Source of the DNA: Leisingera aquaemixtae
GTDB lineage: Bacteria; Pseudomonadota; Alphaproteobacteria; Rhodobacterales; Rhodobacteraceae
Direction: 5' to 3'
Assembly: GCF_001458395.1 (NCBI RefSeq)
Contig: NZ_CYSR01000040.1
Location: 124,001 to 188,000, forward strand
DNA length: 64,000 bases
Shown here: one piece after another, positions 53,953 to 62,100 of the stretch
Numbering within the stretch: the stretch's first letter is position 1
Layout of the letters: each line of letters begins with the position of its first letter
Notes under the pieces: model-generated
What the model was told of the DNA's origin: nothing
Seen by the model: only the letters and a program-made list of their open reading frames with translations
Database searches by the model: none
Made by a program: the position numbers and the translations under genes

Positions 53953-54336
53953 TCAGGCGAACTGGATCAGGTCCCAGCGGTTGCCGAAGGGGTCGCGCCA
54001 GACCGCTACGGTGCCATAAGACTCATGCCGGGGGTCCTCTTCGAAGGTGACGCCCTGAGCCAGCATCGCGGCGTGGTCGCGGGCGAAATCATCGCTGGCC
54101 AGGAACAGCCCGACGCGGCCGCCGAACTGGTTGCCGATGGCGGCTTCCTGCGCGGCACCTTCGGCGCGGGCCAGCACCAGGCTGCCCTGCGCAGCGCCCG
54201 GCGGCAGGATCCGCACCCAGCGCTTGGCTCCCTGATCAATATCCTCGGCCAGCTGCCAGCCAAGCTGGCCGCAGTAAAAGGCGATGGCGGCGTCATAATC
54301 CGGCACCACCAGCGAGACGGCGTGGAGATGCTGCAT
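53953..54336 (-). CDS. VOC (glyoxalase/bleomycin-resistance) family protein
   Basis: The 127-residue protein has two beta-alpha-beta-beta-beta modules of the vicinal oxygen chelate fold (HAVSLVVPDYDAAIAFYCGQ at the N-terminus; VFRDPFGN-like VAVWRDPFGNRWDLIQF at the end). Members bind a metal and act as isomerases, dioxygenases or resistance proteins; a substrate cannot be assigned. Its ATG overlaps the TGA of bpt by one base (TGATG), so it is translationally coupled to it. Confidence 0.92.
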   Translation of the reverse strand: MQHLHAVSLVVPDYDAAIAFYCGQLGWQLAEDIDQGAKRWVRILPPGAAQGSLVLARAEGAAQEAAIGNQFGGRVGLFLASDDFARDHAAMLAQGVTFEEDPRHESYGTVAVWRDPFGNRWDLIQFA

Positions 54337-55160
54337 CAGCGGCTGCGGTGGATGGGCTGTTCTGGCAGCTGGATATTGGCGACCTGTTCGGCAATCGGAT
54401 CGGTCGACAGCGGATGGCTGGCAGCCGCGAACTCAGACGGGTTGGTCATTTTCGTCCAGCTGCTTTGGTGATAGATCTCAAGGCCGGAGAACTTGGCCTT
54501 GTATCCCATCTTCTGGCTGCCGGGGACCCAATAGCCCAGATAGACGTAGGGCAGGCCGGCCTCCCGCGCGATCTGGATATGATCCAGGATCATGAAGGTG
54601 CCGAGCGAATTCTTCGGCTGGTCCGGCGCATAAAACGAGTAGACCATGCTGAGGCCGTCCTCCAGCACATCCGTAAGCGATACCGCGGTCAGCCGGTTGC
54701 TGCCCGCCTCGGCATACTCCACCACCCGGCTGCGCACCGGGGTTTCCTCGATCATTGCGGCGTATTCGAACACGTCCATGTCGGCCATGCCGCCATCCGC
54801 GTGGCGGCTGTCCAGATAACTGCGGAACAGGGCAAACTGGTCCTCGGTCGCCCAGGGCGACGTCGCCCGCCGCTCCAGATGGGCGTTGCGTTTCAGGGTG
54901 CGTTTCTGGCTGCGGGTGGGGGAGAAGGCCGCCACGTCGATCCGGGCCGACAGACAGGCCGAGCATTCCGAGCAGGAGGGCCGGTACAGAACGTTCTGCG
55001 AGCGCCGGAAGCCCTGCTGGCTGAGACTGTTGTTGAGCTGCTCCACCCCGTCGCCCTGCAGTGCGGTGAACAGCTTCCGTTCCATCCGGCCGTCCAGATA
55101 GGGGCAGGGCTGCGGCGCTGTCACGTAAAACTGCGGTGCAATGGGAAGGGTATGGCGCAT
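54336..55160 (-). CDS. bpt: Arginyl/leucyl-tRNA-protein transferase (Ate/Bpt family)
   Basis: The 274-residue protein adds an amino acid from aminoacyl-tRNA to N-terminal acidic residues, marking proteins for ClpAP in the N-degron pathway. The N-terminal ATE domain has the Cys cluster [15 protein letters not shown], and the C-terminal GNAT-like domain has [17 protein letters not shown] and [18 protein letters not shown]. Bacterial Bpt uses leucine; the alphaproteobacterial enzymes are often labelled arginyltransferase, and sequence alone does not settle this. The start at 55160 precedes the ATE domain. It belongs to a possible operon with the genes upstream (RDD, DUF2852) and VOC downstream. 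Confidence 0.93.
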   Translation of the reverse strand: MRHTLPIAPQFYVTAPQPCPYLDGRMERKLFTALQGDGVEQLNNSLSQQGFRRSQNVLYRPSCSECSACLSARIDVAAFSPTRSQKRTLKRNAHLERRATSPWATEDQFALFRSYLDSRHADGGMADMDVFEYAAMIEETPVRSRVVEYAEAGSNRLTAVSLTDVLEDGLSMVYSFYAPDQPKNSLGTFMILDHIQIAREAGLPYVYLGYWVPGSQKMGYKAKFSGLEIYHQSSWTKMTNPSEFAAASHPLSTDPIAEQVANIQLPEQPIHRSR

Positions 55161-55290
55161 CGGAACTCTTCAGCGGTTTCGCGGGAAAAACGGAACAAGC
55201 GGCAGCTACTTCGGGTGATGATAGCAACGCGGTTCCGGTGCGCCAAGTAGCGTTGTGGAAAATGGTTTAACGGTCGCTTGCGGTTTTCAT

Positions 55291-55722
55291 TCAAACCCGC
55301 CGGTTCAGCATGACGGTGCCGAGGAAATGGTCCGTGAGGCCCTGGCCGCGCGGCGAGGTCAGCATCAGGATGATCGAGATCACCTGCAGCACCGGGAAGC
55401 CCAGGGACAGCGAATAGCCCGCGGTGTGCAGCGCTGCCATGCCGCTGTCGAGCCGCTGGCCCGCACTGTCGCGCAGCTCAATCCCGGCAAAGCGCATCCC
55501 CCAGGTGGCGGAGCCGTTGGCAATGGTCACGGTCCGGTAGGCAAAGCCCACCGCCAGATACAGCAGCGGCCAGACCAGGAGCCCGGTGAACGCGGTCAGC
55601 AGCACTGCGCCGGCGCTGAGCGTAAAGATCAGGATGCTGTCGATGACCCAGGCGATCAGCCGCTTGGCGGGTACAGACGCATAGAATTCTGCCTGGTAGT
55701 CGGGATCGGGCAGGGCGGTCAT
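55291..55722 (-). CDS. RDD family membrane protein
   Basis: The 143-residue protein has three hydrophobic helices (about 24-45, 48-68 and 105-130). It shows the RDD family pattern: a conserved Arg-x-x-Ala-W-x-I-D start (LIAWVIDSILIF), the GMRFAGIELRD motif in the loop, and QRLDSGMAAL. The family role is poorly known; some members act as small-molecule or cation transport components. It lies 84 bases downstream of the DUF2852 gene and 130 bases upstream of bpt on the same strand. Confidence 0.9.
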   Translation of the reverse strand: MTALPDPDYQAEFYASVPAKRLIAWVIDSILIFTLSAGAVLLTAFTGLLVWPLLYLAVGFAYRTVTIANGSATWGMRFAGIELRDSAGQRLDSGMAALHTAGYSLSLGFPVLQVISIILMLTSPRGQGLTDHFLGTVMLNRRV

Positions 55723-55806
55723 GTATGGGATCCTTTGCTAAAGGAAGAGACAGGAAGCGGAAGCCCCGCCCGGACGGGGGCGGGGCAGCCGGAGGAGGGG
55801 CGGGGC

Positions 55807-56268
55807 TTAGCGGCGCTTGGGTTCGCCGCCGGCTTCGTCCTCATCCTCCGCGTCATCGCCGTGATCGGCGGTGCGGGCGCGGTCATCCATGAACTGGTCG
55901 AACTCGGCCTTGTCCTTGGCGTCGCGCAGGCGCTCCAGGAAGGCTTCGAAGTCATGCTGCTCCTGCTCCAGGCGGCGCAGCGTGTCGGCCTTGTAGGCAT
56001 CAAAGGCGCTGTTGCCCGAGGGTTTCATCGCCGAGAAGCCGTGGCGCGCCCAGGTTTTGCTTTTGTGGCTGCAGGAGAATTTGCTGAACATGCGTTTGCT
56101 CCAGATCATGTAGAAGAGAAGGGCCAGACCCACCGGCCAGAAGAACACAAAGCCAAGCACCATGACGGCAATCCAGGCGCCTTTGCCCTTGCTGTCCAGC
56201 CAGGCTTCGCTGCGGGAAAACCAGCCCTGCACCGGTGTGTGGGGGGCGGTTGGGGTGAAACTCGTCAT
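55807..56268 (-). CDS. DUF2852 family membrane protein
   Basis: The 153-residue protein has one or two hydrophobic helices (about 32-57: WIAVMVLGFVFFWPVGLALL), then a basic stretch, then an acidic coiled coil (AFDAYKADTLRRLEQEQHDF and RLRDAKDKAEFDQFMDDR). This is the DUF2852 arrangement of alphaproteobacteria; function unknown. Two palindromic sites lie in the divergent region toward glnE, and the nearer begins 25 bases upstream of this start codon. Confidence 0.9.
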   Translation of the reverse strand: MTSFTPTAPHTPVQGWFSRSEAWLDSKGKGAWIAVMVLGFVFFWPVGLALLFYMIWSKRMFSKFSCSHKSKTWARHGFSAMKPSGNSAFDAYKADTLRRLEQEQHDFEAFLERLRDAKDKAEFDQFMDDRARTADHGDDAEDEDEAGGEPKRR

Positions 56269-56292
56269 CGGGGTCCTCCAGGTTGCGGGTGT

Positions 56293-56311
56293 ATGTAAAT
56301 CCCTTTCACAT
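56293..56311. promoter_or_regulatory. Palindromic operator candidate 1
   Basis: ATGTAAATCCCTTTCACAT: half-sites ATGTAAA and TTCACAT around five bases, one mismatch from perfect symmetry. It is repeated 59 bp away as site 2. The factor is unknown. Confidence 0.6.
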
Positions 56312-56351
56312 TACTGCATATCGGAAGCCGCAGCGGGGGTTTCAAGCCCGT

Positions 56352-56370
56352 ATGTGAATCTTTTTCACAT
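56352..56370. promoter_or_regulatory. Palindromic operator candidate 2
   Basis: ATGTGAATCTTTTTCACAT: perfect 7-bp half-sites ATGTGAA/TTCACAT around five bases. It lies 66 bases upstream of glnE and shares its consensus with site 1. Confidence 0.65.
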
Positions 56371-56435
56371 GGTCTCCGCCATGCGCGGCATTTCGGCCAT
56401 TGACGCGGCGGTGCCGCAGGAACAGTGTCGGGAGC

Positions 56436-59240
56436 ATGACGACCGCCCTGCAGATCACCCGCATTCCCCGCCCCTTTGACCCTGAGCTTGGCGCCGAAGC
56501 GCGCGGGCTGGTGCCTTCCCTGTCCGGCGATCTGGCCGGTCTGGTGGCCGGGGCCTGCGGCTCAAGCCCCTATCTCAAGGAACTCACCGCGCGGGAGGCG
56601 GACTGGCTGCCGGAGGCGCTGCAGGACCCCGGCGCGGCGCTGGAAGCCGTTCTGGCAGACTGCCGCGCGCTGGAGGGCGCGCAGCTGAAGCCCGGCCTGC
56701 GCCAGGCCAAGCGGCGCCTGGCGCTGCTGACCGCGCTGTGCGACCTCAGCGGCGGCTGGAGCCTGGAGCAGGTGACCGGCGCGCTGACCGATTTCGGGGC
56801 GCTGTGCGCAGATGTGGCCATCAAGGCGGAAATCGCCAATCTGATCCGCCGCAGGAAACTGCCGGGCCTGACGGAGGATGACATCGAGACCGCGGGCGGC
56901 CTCTCCATTCTGGCGATGGGCAAGATGGGCGCGCATGAGCTGAACTACAGTTCCGACATCGACCTGATCTGCCTGTTCGACGAGACCCGGTTCGACCCGG
57001 ATGATTTCTATGAGGCGCGCCAGGGCATGGTGCGGGCGACCAAGAACATGTGCGCCGCGCTCAGCGACCGCACCGGCGACGGCTATGTGTTCCGCACCGA
57101 CCTGCGGCTGCGCCCGGACCCGGCGGTGACGCCCGTCTGCCTGGCGATGGAGGCGGCGGAGCGCTATTACGAAAGCCTCGGCCGCACCTGGGAGCGCGCC
57201 GCCTATATCAAGGCCCGCCCCTGTGCCGGCGACATCGCCGCAGGGGAGCGGTTCCTGAACACGTTGCGGCCCTTTGTCTGGCGGCGGCACCTGGATTTTG
57301 CCGCCATTCAGGACGCCCATGACATCCGCTTGCGCATCCGGGAAAGCAAGGGCACCGGCGGCGCGCTGAGCGTGCCGGGGCACGACATGAAACTGGGCCG
57401 CGGCGGCATCCGCGAAATCGAGTTCTTCACCCAGACCCGGCAGCTGATCGCGGGCGGGCGCGATGAATCCCTGCGCCTGCGCGGCACCGTCGAGGGGCTG
57501 GCGGCGCTGGCGGACAAGGGCTGGGTGCCGCAGGACGCGGCAGAGCAGCTGGCCGCCCATTACCGCGCCCACCGCGAGGTCGAGCACCGGATCCAGATGG
57601 TGCATGACGCCCAGACCCACCGGATGCCGAAATCCGAAGACGGCATCGCCCGCATCGCCTGCCTGATGGACCGCGACCCGGAACCGCTGATGGCGGACAT
57701 CAGGGAGCGCCTGGAACAGGTGCACGCGCTGACCGAAGGGTTCTTCTCTGGGGGCGCCGCGCCGCGGCCTGCGGCGCTGCCCGAGGAGACGGCAGAGCTT
57801 GACGGCGCCGTCATCGCCCGCTGGCCGACCTACCCGGCGCTGCGCTCCGCCCGCGGCGCGCAGATCTTCGAACGGCTCAAGCCGGAGCTGCTGGCCCGCG
57901 TTGCCAGAACGGCCAAGCCAGGCGAAACCCTGCTGGCGCTCGATGGCTTCCTGGCCGGGCTGCCTGCCGGGGTGCAGCTGTTTTCGCTGTTCGGCGCCAA
58001 TCCGCAGCTCATTGACCTGCTGGTCGACATCGCCGGCACCTCCCGCGAGCTGGCCGGTTTTCTGTCGCGCAATTCCGCCGTGTTCGACGCGGTGATCGGC
58101 GGGTCCTTCTTTGATCCCTGGCCCGGGGCGGGCCGGCTGAAGGCGGGACCGGCCCCCCGCCCGGCCCTGGAAGACGATTACGAACCCCGCCTCGACACCA
58201 CCCGCCGCTGGTGCAAGGAATGGCACTTCCGCATCGGGGTGCACCACTTGCGCGGGCTGACCGACGGCCAGCAGGCCGGGGCGCAATACGCCGAACTGGC
58301 CGAAGTTGTGATCGCCGGGATCACCCCCGAGGTGGTGGATCATTTCGCCCGCAAGCACGGCCCCGCGCCGGGCCGCGGCGCCGCAGTTCTGGCGATGGGC
58401 TCGCTTGGGGCGGGGCAGATCCATGCGCAATCCGATCTCGACATCATCGTGATCTACGACCCTGGCACGGCGGAGATGTCGGAGGGCAAGCGCCCGCTGG
58501 CCACGCGCCCCTATTACGCCCGTCTTACCCAGGCCTTTGTAACCGCGCTGTCGGCGCCGATGTCGCAGGGCCGCCTCTATGAGGTCGACATGCGGCTGCG
58601 CCCCTCCGGCACCCAGGGTCCGGTGGCGGTCAGCCTGGCGGGCTTCACCCTCTACCAGCAGAACGAGGCCTGGGTGTGGGAGCATCTTGCGCTGACCCGC
58701 GCCCGGGTGGTCGCCGGGGAGGACAGCCTGGCCGCAGAGATCGAGGACTTCCGCGCGGGCCTCCTGGAGCAGCCGCGGGAGCGCGGCAAGGTGCTGCAGG
58801 AGGTGGCGCAGATGCGCGCGCGCCTGGCTGCCGCCAAGACGCCGGCAGGGGTCTGGGACGCCAAGAACGGACCCGGGCGGATGATGGATGTGGAGCTGAT
58901 CTCGCAGGCGGGCGCGCTGACCTCCGGCTCCGGCGCGCGCGATGTGGCTGCGGGCCTGGCGGGGGCTGTCGCTGCCGGATGGCTGAATGACGCGGATGCG
59001 GAATACCTCGGCGCCAGTTACCGGCTATTCTGGTCAGTGCAATGCGCGGCGCGGCTGCTCTCCGGCAAGGCCATCGAGGCCGATGCCATCGGCGAGGGCG
59101 GGGCGCAGTTCCTCTGCCGCACCACCGGCTATGCCCGGCTGGACGCGCTGGAGCAGGAGCTGCAGGCCCGCTACAGCGGCTGCGCTGCGATCATAGCGGA
59201 CGCCGTGCAAGGGGAAGGAACGGATGAAGGGCAGCAGTGA
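56436..59240 (+). CDS. glnE: Bifunctional glutamine synthetase adenylyltransferase/adenylyl-removing enzyme
   Basis: The 934-residue enzyme adenylylates or deadenylylates glutamine synthetase in response to PII and glutamine, adjusting nitrogen assimilation. Two nucleotidyltransferase domains are visible: the deadenylylating half with AMGKMGAHELNYSSDIDLI (about 167-185) and the adenylylating half with AMGSLGAGQIHAQSDLDIIV (about 652-671), each with the D-x-D metal pair. Each is followed by a GlnD-uridylyltransferase-associated helical segment. The ATG at 56436 directly follows GGGAG. A small gene overlaps its 3' end by 17 bases. Confidence 0.96.
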   Translation: MTTALQITRIPRPFDPELGAEARGLVPSLSGDLAGLVAGACGSSPYLKELTAREADWLPEALQDPGAALEAVLADCRALEGAQLKPGLRQAKRRLALLTALCDLSGGWSLEQVTGALTDFGALCADVAIKAEIANLIRRRKLPGLTEDDIETAGGLSILAMGKMGAHELNYSSDIDLICLFDETRFDPDDFYEARQGMVRATKNMCAALSDRTGDGYVFRTDLRLRPDPAVTPVCLAMEAAERYYESLGRTWERAAYIKARPCAGDIAAGERFLNTLRPFVWRRHLDFAAIQDAHDIRLRIRESKGTGGALSVPGHDMKLGRGGIREIEFFTQTRQLIAGGRDESLRLRGTVEGLAALADKGWVPQDAAEQLAAHYRAHREVEHRIQMVHDAQTHRMPKSEDGIARIACLMDRDPEPLMADIRERLEQVHALTEGFFSGGAAPRPAALPEETAELDGAVIARWPTYPALRSARGAQIFERLKPELLARVARTAKPGETLLALDGFLAGLPAGVQLFSLFGANPQLIDLLVDIAGTSRELAGFLSRNSAVFDAVIGGSFFDPWPGAGRLKAGPAPRPALEDDYEPRLDTTRRWCKEWHFRIGVHHLRGLTDGQQAGAQYAELAEVVIAGITPEVVDHFARKHGPAPGRGAAVLAMGSLGAGQIHAQSDLDIIVIYDPGTAEMSEGKRPLATRPYYARLTQAFVTALSAPMSQGRLYEVDMRLRPSGTQGPVAVSLAGFTLYQQNEAWVWEHLALTRARVVAGEDSLAAEIEDFRAGLLEQPRERGKVLQEVAQMRARLAAAKTPAGVWDAKNGPGRMMDVELISQAGALTSGSGARDVAAGLAGAVAAGWLNDADAEYLGASYRLFWSVQCAARLLSGKAIEADAIGEGGAQFLCRTTGYARLDALEQELQARYSGCAAIIADAVQGEGTDEGQQ

Positions 59241-59493
59241 ACACGACCCGCGCGGTCTGATCTATGAATCCTACCGGATCGACGGCATCACCGGCGCGCA
59301 ATGCCGCAGCATCTTCTTTGACTGGGCGCTGGGTATGGACGCCGCCCGTGACAGCCGCGCCGACATCCAGGCGCTGCTGGAGCTTTACGGCAAGGACCAG
59401 CCGGACCACCCGATGACGGCGGTTCTGCGCGATGGCCTGCAGGGAACGGAAAAGCCGCGCCGCCGCGGCGGCTGGCGCTCGCGCACGCGCTAA
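59224..59493 (+). CDS. Small hypothetical protein overlapping glnE
   Basis: The 89-residue product begins inside the last 17 bases of glnE, with AAGGGGAAGGA just upstream as ribosome site. It has a compact helical core (YRIDGITGAQCRSIFFDWAL and ADIQALLELYGKDQPDHP) and an Arg-rich tail. The FDWAL and DHPM segments suggest a conserved Rhodobacteraceae family; no function is known to me. The overlap implies translational coupling with glnE. Confidence 0.75.
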   Translation: MKGSSEHDPRGLIYESYRIDGITGAQCRSIFFDWALGMDAARDSRADIQALLELYGKDQPDHPMTAVLRDGLQGTEKPRRRGGWRSRTR

Positions 59494-59575
59494 GGACCAC
59501 AAAACCATCAGCGGACGCGCTTTCTGCGGACTGGCGCCGCAGGCGGCGGCCCTGCGGCGTTTTGCGCGACGGGCC

Positions 59576-59604
59576 TTGAATATATCCCTAACTAGGGGTA
59601 TATC
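59576..59604 (+). promoter_or_regulatory. Promoter of the marR operon (probably leaderless mRNA)
   Basis: TTGAAT (59576-59581) and TATATC (59599-59604) are 17 bases apart. A start seven bases after the -10 falls on the ATG at 59611, so the mRNA would have little or no 5' leader. No ribosome site is visible before this ATG. Confidence 0.6.
59580..59603. promoter_or_regulatory. MarR operator candidate
   Basis: ATATATCCCTA (59580-59590) and TAGGGGTATAT (59593-59603) are inverted repeats with one mismatch around AC. The palindrome fills the space between the -35 and -10 boxes, the expected place for autorepression by the MarR protein encoded next. Confidence 0.65.
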
Positions 59605-59610
59605 GGCGCC

Positions 59611-60069
59611 ATGACACAGGATAACCGCAACCGGGAAAACCAGACTCTTGTGCTGGCGCTGCTGCGCAGCCACCAGCGGTTCATGCGCGCGGTGGGGCCG
59701 GTGTTCCGCTCGGCAGGCCTGACCGCGCCGCAATGGGACGTTCTGGAAACGCTCGGCACCAAGGGAGCGCTGTCGGTCAACCAGCTGATGCAGCTCACGC
59801 TTTCGACCTCGGGCAATCTGGATGTTGTGGTCAAGAACCTGATCCAGGCCGGCCTTGCCGAAAAGACGGTCGATGAAAAGGACAAACGGGCGCGGGTGCT
59901 GCGCCTGACGGAAGCCGGACGCGCCAAGGTGGCGGAGTTCATGCCGGTGCACAACCAGGCGCTGGAGCAGGTTTTTTCGGGGATCAGCCGGCAAGAGCAG
60001 CGCCAGACCATTACGGCACTCAACCAGCTGCGCAGAAAACTGCCGCAGCCGCAGAAAGACGGAACATGA
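59611..60069 (+). CDS. MarR family transcriptional regulator
   Basis: The 152-residue winged-helix regulator has an N-terminal dimerisation helix, then LTAPQWDVLETLGTKGALSV with NQLMQLTLSTSGNLDVVVKN (recognition helix about 62-80), the wing LAEKTVDEKDKRARVLRLTE, and a C-terminal helical pair. MarR proteins usually repress their own operon until a phenolic or oxidising ligand binds. A near-perfect palindrome lies within its promoter. Its TGA overlaps the next gene (ATGA). Confidence 0.93.
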   Translation: MTQDNRNRENQTLVLALLRSHQRFMRAVGPVFRSAGLTAPQWDVLETLGTKGALSVNQLMQLTLSTSGNLDVVVKNLIQAGLAEKTVDEKDKRARVLRLTEAGRAKVAEFMPVHNQALEQVFSGISRQEQRQTITALNQLRRKLPQPQKDGT

Positions 60070-60443
60070 CCAGCAAGACCTTCCTCACCGCGCATGCTGC
60101 GGTCTATATCTTCTTCGCCCTCGCGCTATTCCTCGCACCGCAACTCCTCTGGCCGCAGTACGGGCTGCAGGTGAATGACCACTATGCGGTGTTCCTGTCG
60201 CAGCACAATTCGATCTTTCTGGGCGGCATCGGGATCATCAGCTTCCTGTTCCGCACGGCGGAACCAGGCAGCGATGCCGCCCGCACCATCCTGACGGGCC
60301 TGATGTGGACCAATGTTCTGGGCGCCGCCGTCACGCTGTACGCCTGCATTGCGGGCCTCTTCACCGGCTTCGGCTGGTCCGACCCGGTCTTCTTTGCGCT
60401 GCTTGCGGTTCTATGCGCTGCACAGCTCCGCAAAAACGGCTGA
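60066..60443 (+). CDS. Small four-helix membrane protein in the marR operon
   Basis: The 125-residue protein has four hydrophobic helices (about 5-25, 40-60, 75-95 and 102-120) with short loops and no enzyme motif. It overlaps marR by four bases. The pattern WPQYGLQVNDHYAVFLSQHN with a central helix IFLGGIGIISFLF resembles small integral proteins of unknown role found beside stress-related genes. It is likely repressed together with marR and the monooxygenase downstream. Confidence 0.75.
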   Translation: MTSKTFLTAHAAVYIFFALALFLAPQLLWPQYGLQVNDHYAVFLSQHNSIFLGGIGIISFLFRTAEPGSDAARTILTGLMWTNVLGAAVTLYACIAGLFTGFGWSDPVFFALLAVLCAAQLRKNG

Positions 60444-60474
60444 AATCCTCTCGCCTTCCCACAGGAGAACGAAC

Positions 60475-60789
60475 ATGAGCACACAGAAAATCTGGGACCT
60501 GCATATGACCTATGACGGCCCCGTCACCGAAGAGTTCCTGGAAGGGACCAAGGAGCTCGCCCGGAGCATCGCCGGAGAACCGGGGATCCTCTGGAAAATC
60601 TGGACCATTGAAGAGGGCACCTCCCGCTTTGGCTCCACCTATCTGTTCCGCAGCCGGGAGGATCTCGACACCTACCGGGAGATGCACCTGAAACGCCTGG
60701 CGTCCATTGGCATAACGGTGGCGTCGGACCACATCTTCGACATCATGGAGGAGGTGAGCGCGATCACCCGCGCGCCGCTTTCGGCTTAA
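60475..60789 (+). CDS. YdhR-type putative monooxygenase
   Basis: The 104-residue protein fits the dimeric ferredoxin-like YdhR family, related to antibiotic biosynthesis monooxygenases. Visible pieces are LHMTYDGPVTEEFLEGTKEL, GILWKIWTIEEGTSRFGSTYLF and the helix REDLDTYREMHLKRLASIGI. Substrates are unknown; small aromatic compounds are plausible given the MarR regulator. The ATG at 60475 follows CAGGAGAAC. It is 31 bases after the membrane gene in the same operon. Confidence 0.9.
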   Translation: MSTQKIWDLHMTYDGPVTEEFLEGTKELARSIAGEPGILWKIWTIEEGTSRFGSTYLFRSREDLDTYREMHLKRLASIGITVASDHIFDIMEEVSAITRAPLSA

Positions 60790-60879
60790 GGTTCCGGCCC
60801 TGGCAGAACAGCACCGGGCAGCCGCGCCGCCGCGTGGCTGCCTCTTCCCCTGCGCAGCACTTGCGGCTAAGAGGGCCTC

Positions 60880-62094
60880 ATGACAGCCTCCCCTGATGCG
60901 CTCCAGCGCCCCCGCGTGAAAATGAAGCCCAAGTCCAACGCCCGCGCCATCCGGCACGGGTTTCCCTGGGTTTATGCCAACGAACTGGTGACCGACCGCC
61001 GCACCCGCAAGCTGGCGCCGGGCACCCTGGCGGTGCTGGAGGATGAGGCGCAGCGCCCGCTGGGGCTGGTCTCGGTCAACCCCGAAAGCAAGATCATTGC
61101 CCGGATGCTCGACCGCGACCCGGAAGCGGTGATTGATCAGGCCTGGTTCGCCGCCCGCCTGTCCCGCGCGCTGGAGATGCGCGAGCGCCTGTATGATGCG
61201 CCCTTCTACCGGCTGGTCCACGCGGAATCCGACGGGCTGCCCGGCGTGGTGATCGACCGTTTCGGCGCGGCCTGCGTGGTGCAGCCCAACGCCGCCTGGG
61301 CCGAAGCGCATCTGGACATGCTCACCGCCGCTCTGGCCGAGGTGACCGGCGCCGAAGTCATCCTGAAAAACGCCTCCGGCCGCACCCGCTCCCTGGAAGG
61401 GCTGGACGATCAGAACCAGACTCTTCTGGGCGAGGCCCCCGCCGCGCCGGTGCCGGTCCAAATGAACGGCGCCACCTATATGGCTGATCTCACCGGCGGC
61501 CAGAAAACCGGCCTGTTCTTCGACCAGCGCGAAAACCACGCCTTCGCCGCGCGGCTGACCGCGCCCGGCGCCCGGGTGCTGGATGTGTTCTCCCACGTCG
61601 GCGGCTTCGGCCTTGCCATGCTGGCAGGCGGGGCAGGGCAGGCGACCTGCGTGGACGGCTCCGCCGCTGCGCTGGAACTGGCCGCCCAGGGCGCCGGGGC
61701 CGGCGGTTTCCAGGACAAATTCACCGCCCGCCAGGGCGACGCCTTCGATGTGCTGACGGCGCTGGGGGAAGAGGGCGAAAGCTTCGACGTTGTGATCTGC
61801 GACCCGCCCGCCTTTGCCCCCTCGAAACAGGCGCTGGAGGCGGGCCTGCGCGCCTATGAACGCGTTGCCAAACTGGCGGCCCCCTTGGTGAAACCCGGCG
61901 GTTACCTCGGCCTCTGCTCCTGCTCGCACGCCGCCGATCTCGCCAGGTTCCGCAACGCCTCTGCCCGTGGCATCGGCAAGGCGGGCCGCCGCGGCCAGCT
62001 CATCCACACCGGATATGCAGGCCCCGACCACCCGCAGCTGCCGCAGCTGGCCGAAAGCGGCTATCTGAAGGCCGTGTTCTTCCGGCTGGACTGA
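60880..62094 (+). CDS. Class I SAM-dependent 23S rRNA methyltransferase (RlmI family)
   Basis: The 404-residue enzyme has an N-terminal PUA-like domain (RAIRHGFPWVYANELV, LVSVNPESKIIARML), a linker domain, and a C-terminal Rossmann methyltransferase with DLTGGQKTGLFFDQRENH, the SAM motif VLDVFSHVGGFGLAML and the catalytic region FDVVICDPPAFAPS, where the DPP motif and LCSCSH are typical of cytosine C5 methylases. RlmI methylates C1962 of 23S rRNA in E. coli. Length matches the family. A PIN-domain gene starts six bases after its stop. Confidence 0.93.
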   Translation: MTASPDALQRPRVKMKPKSNARAIRHGFPWVYANELVTDRRTRKLAPGTLAVLEDEAQRPLGLVSVNPESKIIARMLDRDPEAVIDQAWFAARLSRALEMRERLYDAPFYRLVHAESDGLPGVVIDRFGAACVVQPNAAWAEAHLDMLTAALAEVTGAEVILKNASGRTRSLEGLDDQNQTLLGEAPAAPVPVQMNGATYMADLTGGQKTGLFFDQRENHAFAARLTAPGARVLDVFSHVGGFGLAMLAGGAGQATCVDGSAAALELAAQGAGAGGFQDKFTARQGDAFDVLTALGEEGESFDVVICDPPAFAPSKQALEAGLRAYERVAKLAAPLVKPGGYLGLCSCSHAADLARFRNASARGIGKAGRRGQLIHTGYAGPDHPQLPQLAESGYLKAVFFRLD

Positions 62095-62100
62095 TCCGGG

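Noticed and set aside
56352-56370. CRP (cAMP receptor) site
   Set aside because: TGTGA and TCACA are seven bases apart here, whereas CRP needs six; the two copies define their own 19-bp consensus.
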